From assembly GCA_902826815.1 (NCBI GenBank), contig CADEGF010000019.1, positions 38,913 to 102,912 on the forward strand: a stretch of DNA of 64,000 bases. The letters are read 5' to 3'. Each line of letters begins with the position of its first letter. Positions within the stretch are counted from its first letter, which is position 1. Positions 19,496 through 29,762 of this stretch are shown in pieces. Made by a program: the position numbers and the translations under genes. The notes below the pieces were generated by a model. That model saw only the letters and a program-made list of their open reading frames with translations. It was not told where the DNA came from and made no database searches. Source of the DNA: an uncultured Mycobacteriaceae bacterium. GTDB lineage: Bacteria; Actinomycetota; Actinomycetes; Mycobacteriales; Mycobacteriaceae.

Positions 19496-20089
19496 ATGTT
19501 GATTGCAGAATTTGCCAGCAGCCCTCTTCGTATCGTCGACCACGACACCACCGATGCCCCTGCGGCGGCAGATCTCGCGAAGGTCTCGGCGCCTTTGGGC
19601 AGCATCCTGACCGGTGAGCTTGATGGCGCGCAGTGGTCTCTCGGCATTGCAGGCGAGGAGATTCTTCTCGCCGCCCTCGGTCTCGCCATCGCCAGGACGA
19701 TCGGCGAGGGGGTCGTTCTTGTCGACGTTGCCGGCCACAGCGGCTCGGTTCCGCTGTCCTGCACTTCCGCGGGCCTCGCGACGGCCACAGAGACGCTCGG
19801 CGCCGTGCACCGCACCCTGTCCGGGGGCCCGACTGCCCCGAAAGTCGCCGCTGCGCCGCCGTCGGAGATCTTCTTCTCCTATCTGGCCACCGAGCCGGGA
19901 CTCCGGCATGCGCTCGAGCTTCGGGCCTACCGCGCCGACGACCTCGTGCAGCTCGACTGGTGGTACGACACCCGCAGCTTCGACGCCTACACGGTGGAGG
20001 AACTCGCGGAGCAGCTGCCGCTCGCGCTGATCGAGCTGACGTCGGAGGCCATGCCGCTGCCGCACACCCCGATGGCCGTCGGCCACTGA
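19496..20089 (+). CDS. Stand-alone condensation-domain-like (C-terminal half) protein
   Basis: This 197-residue protein contains GEEILLAALGLAIARTIGEG followed by a VLVDVAGH strand, and later LDWWYDTRSFDAYTVEELAE. These resemble the second half of NRPS condensation/epimerisation domains (the 'LLAALARAL...VLVDxEGHGR' core and the 'W.Y....F...TVE.LA' end). The first half with the HHxxxDG active site is absent, so it is not a complete catalyst. It could be a binding or regulatory derivative. I chose ATG 19496 because of the TACTGT hexamer 7 nt upstream; the open frame to 19388 crosses the operator. It sits between the HTH/membrane pair and the ileS leader. Function unknown; fold assignment by eye. 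Confidence 0.7.
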   Translation: MLIAEFASSPLRIVDHDTTDAPAAADLAKVSAPLGSILTGELDGAQWSLGIAGEEILLAALGLAIARTIGEGVVLVDVAGHSGSVPLSCTSAGLATATETLGAVHRTLSGGPTAPKVAAAPPSEIFFSYLATEPGLRHALELRAYRADDLVQLDWWYDTRSFDAYTVEELAEQLPLALIELTSEAMPLPHTPMAVGH

Positions 20090-20094
20090 GTCGC

Positions 20095-20100
20095 TAGAAT
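20095..20100 (+). promoter_or_regulatory. Putative -10 hexamer (TAGAAT) of the ileS leader
   Basis: TAGAAT lies right after the stop of the preceding gene; transcription from about 20107 would produce a leader of roughly 210 nt containing the T-box. Confidence 0.5.
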
Positions 20101-20106
20101 CAACAC

Positions 20107-20318
20107 GCATCGGCGCCGATCCGGCCATCACCGGGGAGCCTTCGGAAGAACAGTTCAGGCCACGGTCTGACTCAGTAGAGCCGAACGGGTAGGCCCGTCA
20201 CAGCCACAAGTCGAGCGGCGCACATCTGTGCGCAAGCGGGGTGGTACCGCGGCGTTCGCGCCACCGGCGCATCGTCGTCCCCGTGCCATGAACGACATTG
20301 GCATGGAGACGCACCACC
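20107..20318 (+). ncRNA. T-box riboswitch in the ileS leader
   Basis: The canonical T-box sequence AAGCGGGGTGGTACCGCGG is at 20234-20252, followed by GC-rich sequence able to form the sequestrator/antisequestrator before the GTG start of ileS. T-box leaders bind uncharged tRNA, here tRNA-Ile. A short hairpin CCGG-CCATCA-CCGG at 20121-20134 presents ATC (20127-20129), a plausible isoleucine specifier. The compact Stem I resembles the ultrashort type described for actinobacterial ileS leaders that control translation. There is no T-run terminator, which agrees with translational control. The 5' end is inferred from the TAGAAT box. Confidence 0.85.
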
Positions 20319-23300
20319 GTGACCACCTATCCGAAGCCGGCAGCAGGCGCGCCGAACTTCCCTGCGCTCGAATCCGACGTCCTCAAATACTGGGAGGACG
20401 ACGACACCTTTCGCGCCAGCGTCTCCCGCCGTGACGGTGCGCCGGAGTACGTGTTCTACGACGGGCCGCCGTTCGCCAATGGCCTACCGCACTACGGCCA
20501 CCTGCTGACCGGCTACGTGAAGGACATCGTGCCGCGCTACCGCACGATGCGTGGCTACAAGGTCGACCGTCGCTTCGGTTGGGACACTCACGGGCTGCCT
20601 GCAGAACTCGAAGTGCAGCGCCAACTCGGCATCACCGACAAGTCGCAGATCGACGAGATGGGCATCGGGAAGTTCAACGATGCCTGCCGCGCCTCGGTGC
20701 TCAAGTACACCGAGGAGTGGCGCGCGTACGTGACGCGCCAGGCGCGCTGGGTGGACTTCGACAACGACTACAAAACCCTCGATCTGACGTTCATGGAGTC
20801 GGTGATCTGGGCCTTCAAACAGTTGTGGGACAAGGGACTTGCCTACGAAGGCTATCGGGTGCTGCCGTACTGCTGGAACGACGAGACGCCGCTGTCCAGC
20901 CATGAGCTGCGGATGGACGACGACGTCTATCAGAGCCGCCAGGACCCCGCCATCACAGTGGGTTTCCGCATCACCGAGGGGTCGCTGACCGATGCGTATC
21001 TTCTCGTGTGGACGACGACCCCGTGGACGTTGCCGTCCAACCAGGCGGTGGCGGTCAACCCGGACGTCGAATACGTTCTCGTGCAGGCGGGGGACCGGCG
21101 CTACGTGCTGGCCAGGGCGCGGCTCGGCGCCTATGCGAAGGAGCTCGGCGAACAACCCGAGATCCTTGCCGTCTACCAGGGTGGCGAACTGCTCGGCACG
21201 CGTTACCTGCCGCCGTTCCCGTATTTCATGGATGCGGCCAACAGTTTTCAGGTGTTGCCGGGCGGCCACGTCACAACCGAAGACGGCACCGGCCTGGTCC
21301 ACATGGCGCCCGCCTACGGCGAGGAGGACATGGGCGTCACGCAGCCCGCAGGCATCGTCGCCGTCACACCCGTGGACCCGAGGGGGCGATTCGACGCGAT
21401 GGTGCCCGACTACGTCGGCCAGCACGTGTTCGAGGCCAACCCGCAGATCATCCGTGACCTGAAGAACCAGAGCGGCCCTGCGACACAGAACGCTCCCGTG
21501 CTGGTGCGGCACGAAACCTACGAGCACTCCTACCCGCACTGCTGGCGTTGCCGAAACCCGTTGATCTACCGCGCGGTTTCGTCGTGGTTCGTCAAGGTCA
21601 CCGAGTTCCGCGATCGCATGGTCGAGCTCAACCAGCAGATCACCTGGTATCCCGAGCACGTCAAGGACGGCCAGTTCGGCAAGTGGTTGTCCAATGCGCG
21701 CGACTGGTCGATCTCCCGAAACCGATACTGGGGCAGCCCGATCCCGGTGTGGACGTCCGACGACCCTGCGTATCCGCGCATCGACGTGTACGGCAGTCTC
21801 GACGAACTCGAGCGCGACTTCGGCGTCCGGCCTGACAATCTGCACCGGCCGTACATCGACGAGTTGACCCGGCCCAACCCCGATGACCCGACCGGCAAGT
21901 CGACAATGCGACGCATTCCCGACGTCTTCGACGTCTGGTTCGACTCCGGGTCGATGCCATACGCCCAGGTGCACTACCCGTTCGAGAACGCCGACTGGTT
22001 CGACTCGCACTTTCCCGCGGACTTCATCGTGGAGTACATCGGCCAGACCCGCGGCTGGTTCTACATGATGCATGTGCTGGCGACCGCGCTGTTCGACCGC
22101 CCGGCGTTCAAAACCTGTGTGTCGCATGGCATCGTGCTTGGCAATGACGGCCAGAAGATGAGCAAGTCGCTGCGCAATTACCCCGACGTCTCCGAGGTTT
22201 TCGACCGCGACGGCTCGGATGCGATGCGCTGGTTCCTGATGGCGTCGCCGATTCTGCGGGGCGGAAACCTGATCGTCACAGAGCAGGGCATCCGCGAAGG
22301 TGTTCGGCAGGTGCAACTGCCGATCTGGAACGCCTACACGTTCCTGACGCTCTATGCGCCGAAGAAGGGCACCTGGCGTACGGACTCGGCCCATGTGCTG
22401 GATCGCTACATCCTGGCCAAGCTCGCACAGCTGCGTGACGACCTGACCGCGTCCATGGACGTCTGCGACATCTCCGGCGCATGCGACGAGCTCCGACAGT
22501 TCACCGAGGCCCTGACGAATTGGTATGTGCGACGGTCCCGTTCGCGGTTCTGGGAAGAGGATCCCGATGCCATCGACACGCTGCACACCGTGCTGGAGGT
22601 GGCGGGCAGGCTGGCCGCGCCTCTGCTTCCGCTCACCACCGAAGTGATCTGGCGTGGCGTCACCGGCGAGCGGTCGGTGCACCTCGCCGACTGGCCCGAG
22701 CCGGGCGGGCTGCCCCACGATGCCGACCTCGTCGCGACCATGGATCAAGTGCGCGAAGTGGCCTCGGCGGCGTCGTCGCTGCGCAAGGCGAAGAAGTTGC
22801 GGGTGCGGCTGCCGCTGCTCAAACTGACTGTCGCCGTGGAGAATCCGCAGCGGCTCGAGCCGTTCCGGGATCTGCTGGCTGATGAGCTCAACGTGAAGGA
22901 GGTCGAGCTCACCGAGGACATTGCGTCCTACGGGCGTTTTGAGCTGACGGTCAACGCCCGTGAAGCGGGGCCGCGAATCGGCAAGGACGTGCAGGCCGCG
23001 ATCAAGGCGGTGAAGGCAGGCGAGGGGGTCGTCAACCCGGACGGCACGCTGACGGCGGGTCCGGCCGTGCTTCTGCCCGCGGAGTTCAGTTCGAGGCTGG
23101 TCGCCGCCGATCCCGAATTCACCGCGGCACTGCCGGAGGGCTCGGGCCTTGTGGTGCTCGACGGAACGGTCACGCCGGAACTCGAAGCCGAGGGCTGGGC
23201 CCGCGACATGATTCGCGAACTCCAGGAAGCCCGCAGGCGCTTCGACCTCGACATCGGAGATCGGATCGAGTTGGAGTTGACCATCAAGGCCCATCCGGAC

Positions 23301-23486
23301 GGCTGGCGCGATGAGTTGCGCGTTCTGATCGCGCGCGAACTCTTGGCGACGCAGTTCGAGATCAATCTCGATCCGAATCTGCGGCCGCGCGATAAGGGGA
23401 GTGCGAGTCTTGACGGCGAATGGATGACCGGATTTGTTGGCGGGGACAACCCATTCCGGCTCAGGAAAATCAACAGTCGTTCGTAG
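20319..23486 (+). CDS. ileS: Isoleucyl-tRNA synthetase
   Basis: Charges tRNA-Ile; class Ia aminoacyl-tRNA synthetase of 1055 residues. The HIGH-type motif is PHYGH at 57-61 and KMSKS is at about 613-617 ([10 protein letters not shown]). A CP1 editing domain separates them, and [16 protein letters not shown] is typical. GTG at 20319 was chosen because the protein then begins [17 protein letters not shown] like mycobacterial IleS and because it directly follows the T-box leader; the frame extends to a TTG at 20298 inside the leader. The last about 30 residues ([17 protein letters not shown] onward) do not look like the usual C-terminus and may be acquired read-through of intergenic DNA. A strong inverted repeat follows the stop. 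Confidence 0.97.
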   Translation: MTTYPKPAAGAPNFPALESDVLKYWEDDDTFRASVSRRDGAPEYVFYDGPPFANGLPHYGHLLTGYVKDIVPRYRTMRGYKVDRRFGWDTHGLPAELEVQRQLGITDKSQIDEMGIGKFNDACRASVLKYTEEWRAYVTRQARWVDFDNDYKTLDLTFMESVIWAFKQLWDKGLAYEGYRVLPYCWNDETPLSSHELRMDDDVYQSRQDPAITVGFRITEGSLTDAYLLVWTTTPWTLPSNQAVAVNPDVEYVLVQAGDRRYVLARARLGAYAKELGEQPEILAVYQGGELLGTRYLPPFPYFMDAANSFQVLPGGHVTTEDGTGLVHMAPAYGEEDMGVTQPAGIVAVTPVDPRGRFDAMVPDYVGQHVFEANPQIIRDLKNQSGPATQNAPVLVRHETYEHSYPHCWRCRNPLIYRAVSSWFVKVTEFRDRMVELNQQITWYPEHVKDGQFGKWLSNARDWSISRNRYWGSPIPVWTSDDPAYPRIDVYGSLDELERDFGVRPDNLHRPYIDELTRPNPDDPTGKSTMRRIPDVFDVWFDSGSMPYAQVHYPFENADWFDSHFPADFIVEYIGQTRGWFYMMHVLATALFDRPAFKTCVSHGIVLGNDGQKMSKSLRNYPDVSEVFDRDGSDAMRWFLMASPILRGGNLIVTEQGIREGVRQVQLPIWNAYTFLTLYAPKKGTWRTDSAHVLDRYILAKLAQLRDDLTASMDVCDISGACDELRQFTEALTNWYVRRSRSRFWEEDPDAIDTLHTVLEVAGRLAAPLLPLTTEVIWRGVTGERSVHLADWPEPGGLPHDADLVATMDQVREVASAASSLRKAKKLRVRLPLLKLTVAVENPQRLEPFRDLLADELNVKEVELTEDIASYGRFELTVNAREAGPRIGKDVQAAIKAVKAGEGVVNPDGTLTAGPAVLLPAEFSSRLVAADPEFTAALPEGSGLVVLDGTVTPELEAEGWARDMIRELQEARRRFDLDIGDRIELELTIKAHPDGWRDELRVLIARELLATQFEINLDPNLRPRDKGSASLDGEWMTGFVGGDNPFRLRKINSRS

Positions 23487-23493
23487 CGCAAAT

Positions 23494-23540
23494 TTGCACT
23501 CACGGTCGTGCTTTCGCCGCAACTACGACCGTGAGTGCAA
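23494..23540. terminator. 16-bp perfect inverted repeat between ileS and the convergent ferritin-like gene
   Basis: TTGCACTCACGGTCGT at 23494-23509 pairs perfectly with ACGACCGTGAGTGCAA at 23525-23540 across a 15-nt loop. It begins 7 nt after the ileS stop and lies 28 nt before the end of the convergent gene, so a bidirectional terminator is likely although T-runs are short. The perfection of the arms also suggests a dispersed intergenic repeat element. Confidence 0.65.
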
Positions 23541-23568
23541 TATCGCGGTGGTTGGCGATCGCGAAGGT

Positions 23569-24306
23569 CTAGCGGCGCAAGACGGCGGACGCGACCTTCG
23601 CGAAGTCGCCGAGAACGTCGCGGATGAAGCGTGTCCGTCGGTAGCCGATCGCGTCGAGAAGCGGGCCGTGGTCGAACGACACCACGACAGTGGCTCCGAT
23701 CGCGGTCAGCCACCAGAAGGCGAATGCCAGCGCCCGCACCCCGACACGTGACTGGGCAAAGCCGGTCCGCAGCCGGTCCACCTGGAATCGCACATGCGGA
23801 TGTTCGTCGGCGACGATCCGGTCGGCGACCGCCCGCACCACCGCATCGGGGCCTGATTTGGCGAGGCCGCCGTAATACGACAGCGCCACCACCTCGGCGA
23901 CGGTCAACACCATCAACTCGGTCCGCAGCCCCAGCAGCCTGCGCAACCGCACGAACACCGCATCCGACCAGTGCGTGTGCATCGGCCGGCCGTCGAGATA
24001 TCGGAGCAGGCGCATGAGCAGCGCGGCGTGCTGCTGCTCCTCGGCCACGAAAAGTTCGGCGGCCAGCAGATACTCGGGATCGCCTGCGCGCGCCGCCTTG
24101 CGCAGCAGCTGTTCTCCGTCGCCGCTCTCGCCGAGCTGGAACCGCCGGATCGATTCGATGAGTGGCGGCCGCACCGAATCGGGGATATCGCACTGGTCGT
24201 CGAACGCGATGGCCGCGTCGGCGTCGGCGTGCACCTGCTCGTTCTGCTCGAAATGGTCGACCCACGCCCCGAAGGTGCCGATACGGGCACCGGCCTGTTG
24301 CGTCAT
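23569..24306 (-). CDS. Ferritin-like diiron-domain protein
   Basis: This mostly helical 245-residue protein contains EEQQH at 89-93 and DEHPH at 167-171, plus a glutamate in VLTVAEVV (about 138). These are spaced like the carboxylate/histidine ligands of ferritin-like diiron proteins. A hydrophobic segment near 193-210 ([18 protein letters not shown]) could be a membrane contact. No substrate can be assigned; relatives include oxygenases and desaturase-like proteins. It is convergent with ileS and divergent from dinB, with 33 bp between the starts, so it may share a promoter region with the polymerase gene. Confidence 0.72.
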   Translation of the reverse strand: MTQQAGARIGTFGAWVDHFEQNEQVHADADAAIAFDDQCDIPDSVRPPLIESIRRFQLGESGDGEQLLRKAARAGDPEYLLAAELFVAEEQQHAALLMRLLRYLDGRPMHTHWSDAVFVRLRRLLGLRTELMVLTVAEVVALSYYGGLAKSGPDAVVRAVADRIVADEHPHVRFQVDRLRTGFAQSRVGVRALAFAFWWLTAIGATVVVSFDHGPLLDAIGYRRTRFIRDVLGDFAKVASAVLRR

Positions 24307-24325
24307 GGACGCCAGGCTAGCGCCC

Positions 24326-24331
24326 TAGCAT
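24326..24331 (+). promoter_or_regulatory. Putative -10 hexamer (TAGCAT) of dinB
   Basis: TAGCAT lies 8 nt before the GTG at 24340. No LexA-type SOS box (TTCG/AA dyads) is visible in the short divergent region. Confidence 0.4.
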
Positions 24332-24339
24332 CGGCAGGT

Positions 24340-25728
24340 GTGGCCACGCGATGGGTACTGCACCTCGATATGGACGCGTTCTTCGCGTCGGTCGAGCAGC
24401 TGACCAGGCCCACGCTGCGCGGACGGCCGGTGCTCGTGGGCGGGCTCGGTGGACGGGGTGTTGTCGCGGGCGCCAGCTATGAATCCCGCGTTTACGGCGC
24501 GAGGTCGGCGATGCCGATGCATCAGGCCCGCCGCCTCGTCGGCGCCGCCGCCGTGGTGCTGCCGCCGCGGGGTGTCGTCTACGGCGTGGCAAGCCGACGC
24601 GTTCTTGATACCGTCCGCGCTGCCGTGCCGGTGCTCGAGCAGTTGTCCTTCGACGAGGCCTTCGGCGAGCCTGCCGAACTCGTGGGAGCGGACGCCGCGG
24701 ACGTGGAGGCGTTCTCCGAGGGGCTGCGGGCCAAGATTCGCGAGGTGACCGGGCTCGTCGCATCCGTGGGTGCCGGGTCCGGCAAGCAGATCGCCAAGAT
24801 CGCCTCGGGGCTGGCCAAACCTGACGGTATCCGGGTGGTGCGCCGCGACGAGGAACGCGTGCTGCTCGACGGCCTGCCCGTCCGGCGGCTCTGGGGGATC
24901 GGCCCGGTCGCCGAGGAGAAGCTGCACCGGCTCGGCATCGAGACCGTCGGCGCGTTCGCCGCGCTGTCGGACGCGGAAGCGGCCAACATCCTCGGCGGCA
25001 CCGTCGGTCCGGCGCTGCACCAGCTTGCCAGGGGGATCGACGACCGCCCCGTCGCCGAGAACGGGCCCGCCAAACAGATAAGCGCCGAATCCACCTTCCC
25101 GGAAGACCTGACCACCCTCGACCAACTGCGTGAGGCGGTGGGCTCGATCGGCGACCATGCGCACACCCGACTCGAGAAGGACGGCCGTGGCGCGCGCACC
25201 GTCACCGTCAAGTTGAAGAAGTCGGATATGAGCATCCTGACCCGTTCCGCGACTCTGCCGTATGCGACCACAGACGCCGCGACGCTGAACGCGATGGCGC
25301 GCAGGCTCCTTCTCGATCCAATCGAAGTTGGCCCCATTCGCCTTGTCGGCGTCGGCTTCTCGGGTCTATCGGAAGTTCGGCAGGAGTCGCTGTTTCCTGA
25401 CCTGGAGCTGATGGCAGAGGAAGTGTCCGACACCGGGCTCCCGCAGCCGCTCAGCCAGGCCGCCGAGCGGGCGCCCGCCTGGCGGATCGGCGACGACGTG
25501 GTGCACACCGACTACGGCCACGGCTGGATCCAGGGCGCGGGCCACGGGGTGATGACCGTGCGCTTCGAGACCCGCAGCACCGGTAAGGGGCCCGTGCGCA
25601 CGTTCGCCGACGACACCCCCGACATCGAGCGCGCCAACCCCGTCGACAGCCTGGACTGGGCCGACTACATCGGCGAACTCAGCCGTTACCAGAGTTCGCC
25701 GTCGCTGCCGGTGATGAAGAAGCCGTGA
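24340..25728 (+). CDS. dinB: DNA polymerase IV (DinB/DinX-type, Y family)
   Basis: Error-prone translesion polymerase of 462 residues. The catalytic motif [14 protein letters not shown] lies at the N-terminus and LSFDEAFGE follows at about 105-112. The thumb helix-hairpin-helix and little-finger domains follow, then a mycobacterial C-terminal extension (about 380-462, [16 protein letters not shown]). GTG 24340 was chosen because it places the motif at the usual distance from the N-terminus and gives the length of M. tuberculosis DinX (463); an open frame to 23971 runs antisense to the ferritin-like gene. No clear beta-clamp motif was looked for in detail. Its last 43 bp overlap the convergent secreted-protein gene. 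Confidence 0.95.
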   Translation: MATRWVLHLDMDAFFASVEQLTRPTLRGRPVLVGGLGGRGVVAGASYESRVYGARSAMPMHQARRLVGAAAVVLPPRGVVYGVASRRVLDTVRAAVPVLEQLSFDEAFGEPAELVGADAADVEAFSEGLRAKIREVTGLVASVGAGSGKQIAKIASGLAKPDGIRVVRRDEERVLLDGLPVRRLWGIGPVAEEKLHRLGIETVGAFAALSDAEAANILGGTVGPALHQLARGIDDRPVAENGPAKQISAESTFPEDLTTLDQLREAVGSIGDHAHTRLEKDGRGARTVTVKLKKSDMSILTRSATLPYATTDAATLNAMARRLLLDPIEVGPIRLVGVGFSGLSEVRQESLFPDLELMAEEVSDTGLPQPLSQAAERAPAWRIGDDVVHTDYGHGWIQGAGHGVMTVRFETRSTGKGPVRTFADDTPDIERANPVDSLDWADYIGELSRYQSSPSLPVMKKP

Positions 25729-26156
25729 TCGCCATAGGTTTCGCAGCGCACCGCACCCCCCTCTTCAACCGCGCAGGTCGCCCCCCAGTTCTGGAGCCGG
25801 TAACCCTCGGGAAGCACATCGACATCACGGGTGAACGACGCTGTGTCGGAGTGGCGGTATTCCGCCGGTCCCCAGCTGTTGACGACCGTCTGGTTGGTAC
25901 CCGGCGGCGCATCGGACGGCACCGCGTCACAGCCGACAGGGCCGCCGTTGGGGCCGATGCCGCATGAGCGGCCGTCGGGGGTCCTGAAGTAGACCTGGTA
26001 AAAATCCGTCGAGGTGCTGTAGTTGCCTTGTGCGAGTGGGTAATCGCGGATGTCTTCCGAAGGCGAGCCTGGCGGCGGTTCCGCGCCGGCGTGTGGTGCG
26101 CCAAACGCGACGATGACGCCGATGCCCGCCAGCGCGGTCGCCATGCGGAGGGTCAT
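25686..26156 (-). CDS. Small secreted mycobacterial protein of unknown function
   Basis: The 156-residue protein begins with a Sec signal peptide (hydrophobic [14 protein letters not shown], likely cleavage after HAGA at about residue 25). The mature part has four cysteines (in [14 protein letters not shown] and later [14 protein letters not shown]) that could form two disulfides. Similar small disulfide-containing exported proteins are common in mycobacteria and usually of unknown function. Its 3' end overlaps the last 43 bp of dinB on the opposite strand. ansA ends 12 bp upstream of its start in the same direction, so the two may be co-transcribed. Confidence 0.82.
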   Translation of the reverse strand: MTLRMATALAGIGVIVAFGAPHAGAEPPPGSPSEDIRDYPLAQGNYSTSTDFYQVYFRTPDGRSCGIGPNGGPVGCDAVPSDAPPGTNQTVVNSWGPAEYRHSDTASFTRDVDVLPEGYRLQNWGATCAVEEGGAVRCETYGDHGFFITGSDGELW

Positions 26157-26168
26157 TGGTCATGTCTA

Positions 26169-27101
26169 TCAGCCCCACCTGGCAATGACGTCGTCGACGG
26201 GAGAGCCGCTCGCCAGGGCGGCCATCAGTAGCACCCGGGCCTGTGCGGCGCGCAGTCGCGGCACCATCACCGCGCCAGCGTCGACCAGTTCGCGTCCGGG
26301 CCCGTAGCCTGCGCTGACCTTCCCGCCGGGTACCCGCGTCGACACCGCCACCGCGATCCCGTCGTCGCAGTGCTTCCGAACGGCGGCGATCACCGCTGCG
26401 CCGGCATTGCCCGCGCCGAGAGCCTCCAGCACGATTCCGCGGGCGCCCGCCGCCACACAGGCGTCCATCGGCACCGCGTCGGCGCCCGGATACACCGCGA
26501 GCGTGTCGACGCGCGGTGCGTCCGCGCTCGGCAGCTCGCCGAGGAAGGGCCGCTGCTTGTCCGCCGTTGCCGTGAAACTCCCGTCGCCGACGGCGCCGAC
26601 CGCGACACCGGTAAAGCCTGCGAGGTCGACGGTCGCGACTTTCTGCAGGCCGAGCGGCTGCCACACCGTTCCGGCCAGGGTCACCAGCACTCCGAGACCG
26701 TGGGCCTGCTCACTTGCCGCGACCGTCAGCGCATCGCGCAGGTTGGCAGGTCCGTCGGCATCCGGCGCATCCGAGCTGTGCAATGCGCCGGTGATCACCA
26801 CGGGCACGGCGCCGTCATAGGTCAGCTCGAGCCAAAGCGCCGATTCCTCCATGGTGTCGGTGCCGTGCGCGATGACCACGCCATCGACGCCTTGGTGCGC
26901 CACCACGGCCGTGGTGGCCGTCCGCATGGCGTCCCAATCGGCGGGTGTCAGCTGCGAACTGTCCACCGACATCAGATCGACGACCTCGACGTCCAGCCCG
27001 GAAACCAGGTCCGCGCCGCTGGTCGCGGGGCGTCGAACGCCGTGCGCGTCGGTGTTGCTGGCGATCGTGCCGCCTGTGGCGATGACGACGAGGCGGCTCA
27101 C
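26169..27101 (-). CDS. ansA: L-asparaginase
   Basis: Hydrolyses asparagine to aspartate and ammonia. The 310-residue protein has the two threonine motifs of the bacterial asparaginase family: [11 protein letters not shown] (nucleophile T12) and [13 protein letters not shown] (second Thr with Asp). There is no signal peptide, so the enzyme should be cytoplasmic or exported by another route. It is divergent from lspA with 41 bp between starts. The order dinX-ansA-lspA matches M. tuberculosis Rv1537-Rv1539. Confidence 0.95.
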   Translation of the reverse strand: MSRLVVIATGGTIASNTDAHGVRRPATSGADLVSGLDVEVVDLMSVDSSQLTPADWDAMRTATTAVVAHQGVDGVVIAHGTDTMEESALWLELTYDGAVPVVITGALHSSDAPDADGPANLRDALTVAASEQAHGLGVLVTLAGTVWQPLGLQKVATVDLAGFTGVAVGAVGDGSFTATADKQRPFLGELPSADAPRVDTLAVYPGADAVPMDACVAAGARGIVLEALGAGNAGAAVIAAVRKHCDDGIAVAVSTRVPGGKVSAGYGPGRELVDAGAVMVPRLRAAQARVLLMAALASGSPVDDVIARWG

Positions 27102-27142
27102 GCAATCATCATTGCAAAATCATGCTTTGGAATGATGGGGGA

Positions 27143-27730
27143 GTGACTGATGAATCGGCGGGCACCGCCCCCGAAGACACCGAACCAAAGCCTCGCCGCC
27201 GAATCCGGCTCCTGGTGACGGTCGCCGCCGTCATCCTCGCGCTCGACATCGTCACGAAAGTGCTCGCGGTCAAGCTGCTGACCCCCGGTCAGCCGGTTTC
27301 GATCATCGGTGACACCGTGACATGGACGCTGGTGCGCAACTCCGGGGCCGCCTTCTCGATGGCCACCGGATATACCTGGGTGCTGACACTGGTCGCGAGC
27401 TGCGTGGTGGTCGGCATCATCTGGATGGGCAGGCGGCTGGTGTCACCGTGGTGGGCGATCGGCCTCGGGATGATCCTCGGCGGCGCGCTTGGCAACCTGG
27501 TGGACCGGTTCTTCCGTTCCCCGGGACCATTGCGGGGCCACGTCGTGGACTTCCTGTCCGTCGGATGGTGGCCCGTGTTCAACGTCGCCGACCCGTCGGT
27601 GGTGGGTGGGGCGATCCTCTTGGTGGTGCTGTCTCTGTTCGGGTTCGACTTCGACACCGTCGGCAGGCGACGGCCCGGCGACGAACCGGAATCCGACGCG
27701 GTCAGCGGGCACGAGGCCGAAACCTCCTGA
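27143..27730 (+). CDS. lspA: Lipoprotein signal peptidase (signal peptidase II)
   Basis: Membrane aspartyl protease that removes signal peptides from diacylated prolipoproteins. The 195-residue protein has four membrane segments after a charged cytoplasmic N-terminus. The catalytic aspartates are in GNLVDRFF and [11 protein letters not shown], both conserved, and [10 protein letters not shown] is the other family motif. GTG at 27143 is preceded closely by GGGGGA; the frame also opens at an ATG at 27122. The stop overlaps the next start (TGATG at 27728-27732), coupling it to the pseudouridine synthase gene as in most actinobacteria. Confidence 0.96.
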   Translation: MTDESAGTAPEDTEPKPRRRIRLLVTVAAVILALDIVTKVLAVKLLTPGQPVSIIGDTVTWTLVRNSGAAFSMATGYTWVLTLVASCVVVGIIWMGRRLVSPWWAIGLGMILGGALGNLVDRFFRSPGPLRGHVVDFLSVGWWPVFNVADPSVVGGAILLVVLSLFGFDFDTVGRRRPGDEPESDAVSGHEAETS

Positions 27731-28656
27731 TGGACACCCGCTCGATGCCCGTGCCGGAGGGACTGGCGGGCATGCGCGTCGACGCAGGGCTCGCCCGACT
27801 CCTCGGCCTGTCCCGCACCGCCGCCGCGGCGCTGGCCGAAGAGGGCGGTGTCGACCTGGACGGTGCCCCGGTAGGCAAGTCCGATCGGCTGACACCCGGT
27901 GCGTGGCTTGAGGTTCGGCTGCCCGAACCGCCTGCGCCGGTGGAGAATACACCGGTCGACATCGAAGGCATGACCATCCTCTACTCCGACGACGACATCG
28001 TCGCGGTCGACAAACCGGCAGGGGTGGCGGCACACGCCACCGTCGGCTGGCACGGGCCGACGGTGCTCGGCGGCCTTGCCGCCGCGGGGTTCAGGATCAC
28101 CACATCGGGCATCCACGAGCGCCAAGGCATCGTGCACCGCCTCGATGTCGGCACGTCGGGTGTGATGGTCGTGGCACTCTCCGAGCGCGCGTACACCATG
28201 CTGAAGCGGGCGTTCAAACAGCGCACCGTTGAGAAGCGCTATCACGCACTGGTACAAGGCCATCCGGATCCGTCCAGCGGGACCATCGACGCACCCATCG
28301 GCAGGCACCGCAGTCATGACTGGAAATTCGCAGTCATGCAGGGCGGCAGGCAGAGCGTCACCCACTACGACACGGTGGAAGCTCACCAGGCGGCCAGCCT
28401 GCTCGACATCGGGCTGGAGACCGGACGCACACACCAGATCCGGGTGCACTTCGCCGCGCTGCACCATCCGTGTGCGGGTGACCTGACCTACGGCGCGGAT
28501 CCGGTGCTCGCGAAAAAGCTTGGGCTGGAGCGACAATGGCTCCATGCTCGGTCGCTCGCGTTCGCGCATCCCGCCGACGGCCGTCGCGTCGAGATCGCCA
28601 GCCCGTATCCCGCCGACCTGCAGCACGCCCTCGACGTCCTGCGCGACCACCTGTGA
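27730..28656 (+). CDS. RluD-type 23S rRNA pseudouridine synthase
   Basis: The 308-residue protein has an N-terminal S4 RNA-binding domain (about 12-60) and a pseudouridine synthase domain with the catalytic Asp in [14 protein letters not shown] and the conserved [10 protein letters not shown]. It is of the RluC/RluD class, which modifies 23S rRNA uridines; the exact position cannot be told. ATG 27730 overlaps the lspA stop by one base; the longer open frame from 27322 lies within lspA. Its stop overlaps the following RarD-like gene by four bases (GTGA). Confidence 0.94.
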   Translation: MDTRSMPVPEGLAGMRVDAGLARLLGLSRTAAAALAEEGGVDLDGAPVGKSDRLTPGAWLEVRLPEPPAPVENTPVDIEGMTILYSDDDIVAVDKPAGVAAHATVGWHGPTVLGGLAAAGFRITTSGIHERQGIVHRLDVGTSGVMVVALSERAYTMLKRAFKQRTVEKRYHALVQGHPDPSSGTIDAPIGRHRSHDWKFAVMQGGRQSVTHYDTVEAHQAASLLDIGLETGRTHQIRVHFAALHHPCAGDLTYGADPVLAKKLGLERQWLHARSLAFAHPADGRRVEIASPYPADLQHALDVLRDHL

Positions 28657-29591
28657 GCGACGAACGGCGGCGCTCAGGGCTGCTGTTCGGGGCGGGCGCC
28701 TACATCTGGTGGGGGCTCTGCCCGGGGTTCTTCCTGCTACTGCTGCCCGCAACCGCGCCCGAGATACTTGCCCACCGCTTCGTGTGGAGTGCGGTGTTGC
28801 TTCTTGTCCTGCTCGCTGCGGTGCGCCGGCTGGGCGACCTGCGCAGGCTCACCGCGCGCAGCTGGCTCCAACTGCTGGCGGCGTCGGCGTTCATCGCGCT
28901 CAACTGGGGTACCTACATCTGGGCGGTCACCCACGGGCATGTCGTCGACGCCGCACTCGGCTACTTCATCAACCCGCTTGTCACCGTCCTGCTCGGGGTG
29001 GTGATCTTCCGCGAACGGCTCAACCGGTGGCAGCTTCTCGCGCTTGTCCTCGCGGTGATCGCCGTGGCGATATTGACCGCCGAAGTCGGCGACGTGCCCT
29101 ACGTCGCGCTGATTCTGGCCTTCACGTTCAGTTTCTACGGGGTGATCAAGAAGGTGGTCGACGCCGATCCACGGGTGAGCGTCATGGTGGAGACGCTGTG
29201 GGCGCTGCCGTTCGCGGTCGGCTACATGATCTGGCTCGAGGTCTCCCATCAGGCACACTTCGTCAACTACGGGGCAGGTCACGCCGCGCTGCTCATGCTG
29301 GCGGGTCCGATGACCGCGATTCCGCTTCTGCTCTTCGCCGCCGCCGCCCAACGGCTGCCGCTGGGGACGCTTGGCCTGCTCTTCTATCTCAACCCGGGAC
29401 TGCAGATGGCGTGGGGCGTATTCATCGGACACGAACCGATGCCGCTCGGCAGATGGCTCGGCTTCGCACTGATCTGGGTCGGCTTGGTGGTCTTCACCGC
29501 CGATGCGCTGGTGCGGGCACGGCGTAATTCACAACAAGCGCCACGAACTATCGAAGAAAGTGTGCGATTGCCCGACTCTCGCTCCTCCTAG
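28653..29591 (+). CDS. rarD: RarD-type EamA-family transporter
   Basis: Inner-membrane permease of the drug/metabolite transporter superfamily. The 312-residue protein has ten hydrophobic segments forming two EamA repeats; [19 protein letters not shown] at the start and [20 protein letters not shown] are RarD landmarks. Substrate unknown; RarD proteins were linked to chloramphenicol sensitivity in Pseudomonas without a proven mechanism. GTG 28653 overlaps the upstream stop (GTGA), so it is translated with the pseudouridine synthase gene. A hairpin follows at 29600-29620. Confidence 0.92.
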   Translation: MSDERRRSGLLFGAGAYIWWGLCPGFFLLLLPATAPEILAHRFVWSAVLLLVLLAAVRRLGDLRRLTARSWLQLLAASAFIALNWGTYIWAVTHGHVVDAALGYFINPLVTVLLGVVIFRERLNRWQLLALVLAVIAVAILTAEVGDVPYVALILAFTFSFYGVIKKVVDADPRVSVMVETLWALPFAVGYMIWLEVSHQAHFVNYGAGHAALLMLAGPMTAIPLLLFAAAAQRLPLGTLGLLFYLNPGLQMAWGVFIGHEPMPLGRWLGFALIWVGLVVFTADALVRARRNSQQAPRTIEESVRLPDSRSS

Positions 29592-29599
29592 TCGGTGAG

Positions 29600-29620
29600 C
29601 ACCACCCAAAGCGGGTGGTG
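29600..29620 (+). terminator. Stem-loop after the RarD-like gene
   Basis: CACCACCC (29600-29607) and GGGTGGTG (29613-29620) form a perfect 8-bp stem with a 5-nt loop 8 nt after the stop. There is no T-run; two copies of ACGACCGA follow (29621-29628, 29631-29638). It is likely a terminator of the lspA-rlu-rarD operon. Confidence 0.55.
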
Positions 29621-29762
29621 ACGACCGATAACGACCGACAAGGAGAAACCGATGAGCGCTCTCGATGTGTTGCGCGGACCGCTCGGCCGCCAACTGTCGA
29701 TTCGATCCCAACCGAATCGTCATAGAGCTGACACGGTCACAATCGATGCAGAGGAGGACAAC

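Noticed and set aside
20484-23522. 1012-codon open frame antisense to ileS
   Set aside because: It mirrors ileS codon by codon (Arg/His/Val-rich shadow composition) and matches no protein pattern; long antisense frames are expected in DNA with high G+C at third positions.
24307-24339. SOS (LexA) box upstream of dinB
   Set aside because: The 33-bp divergent region lacks the mycobacterial LexA dyad, so damage-inducible control cannot be claimed.
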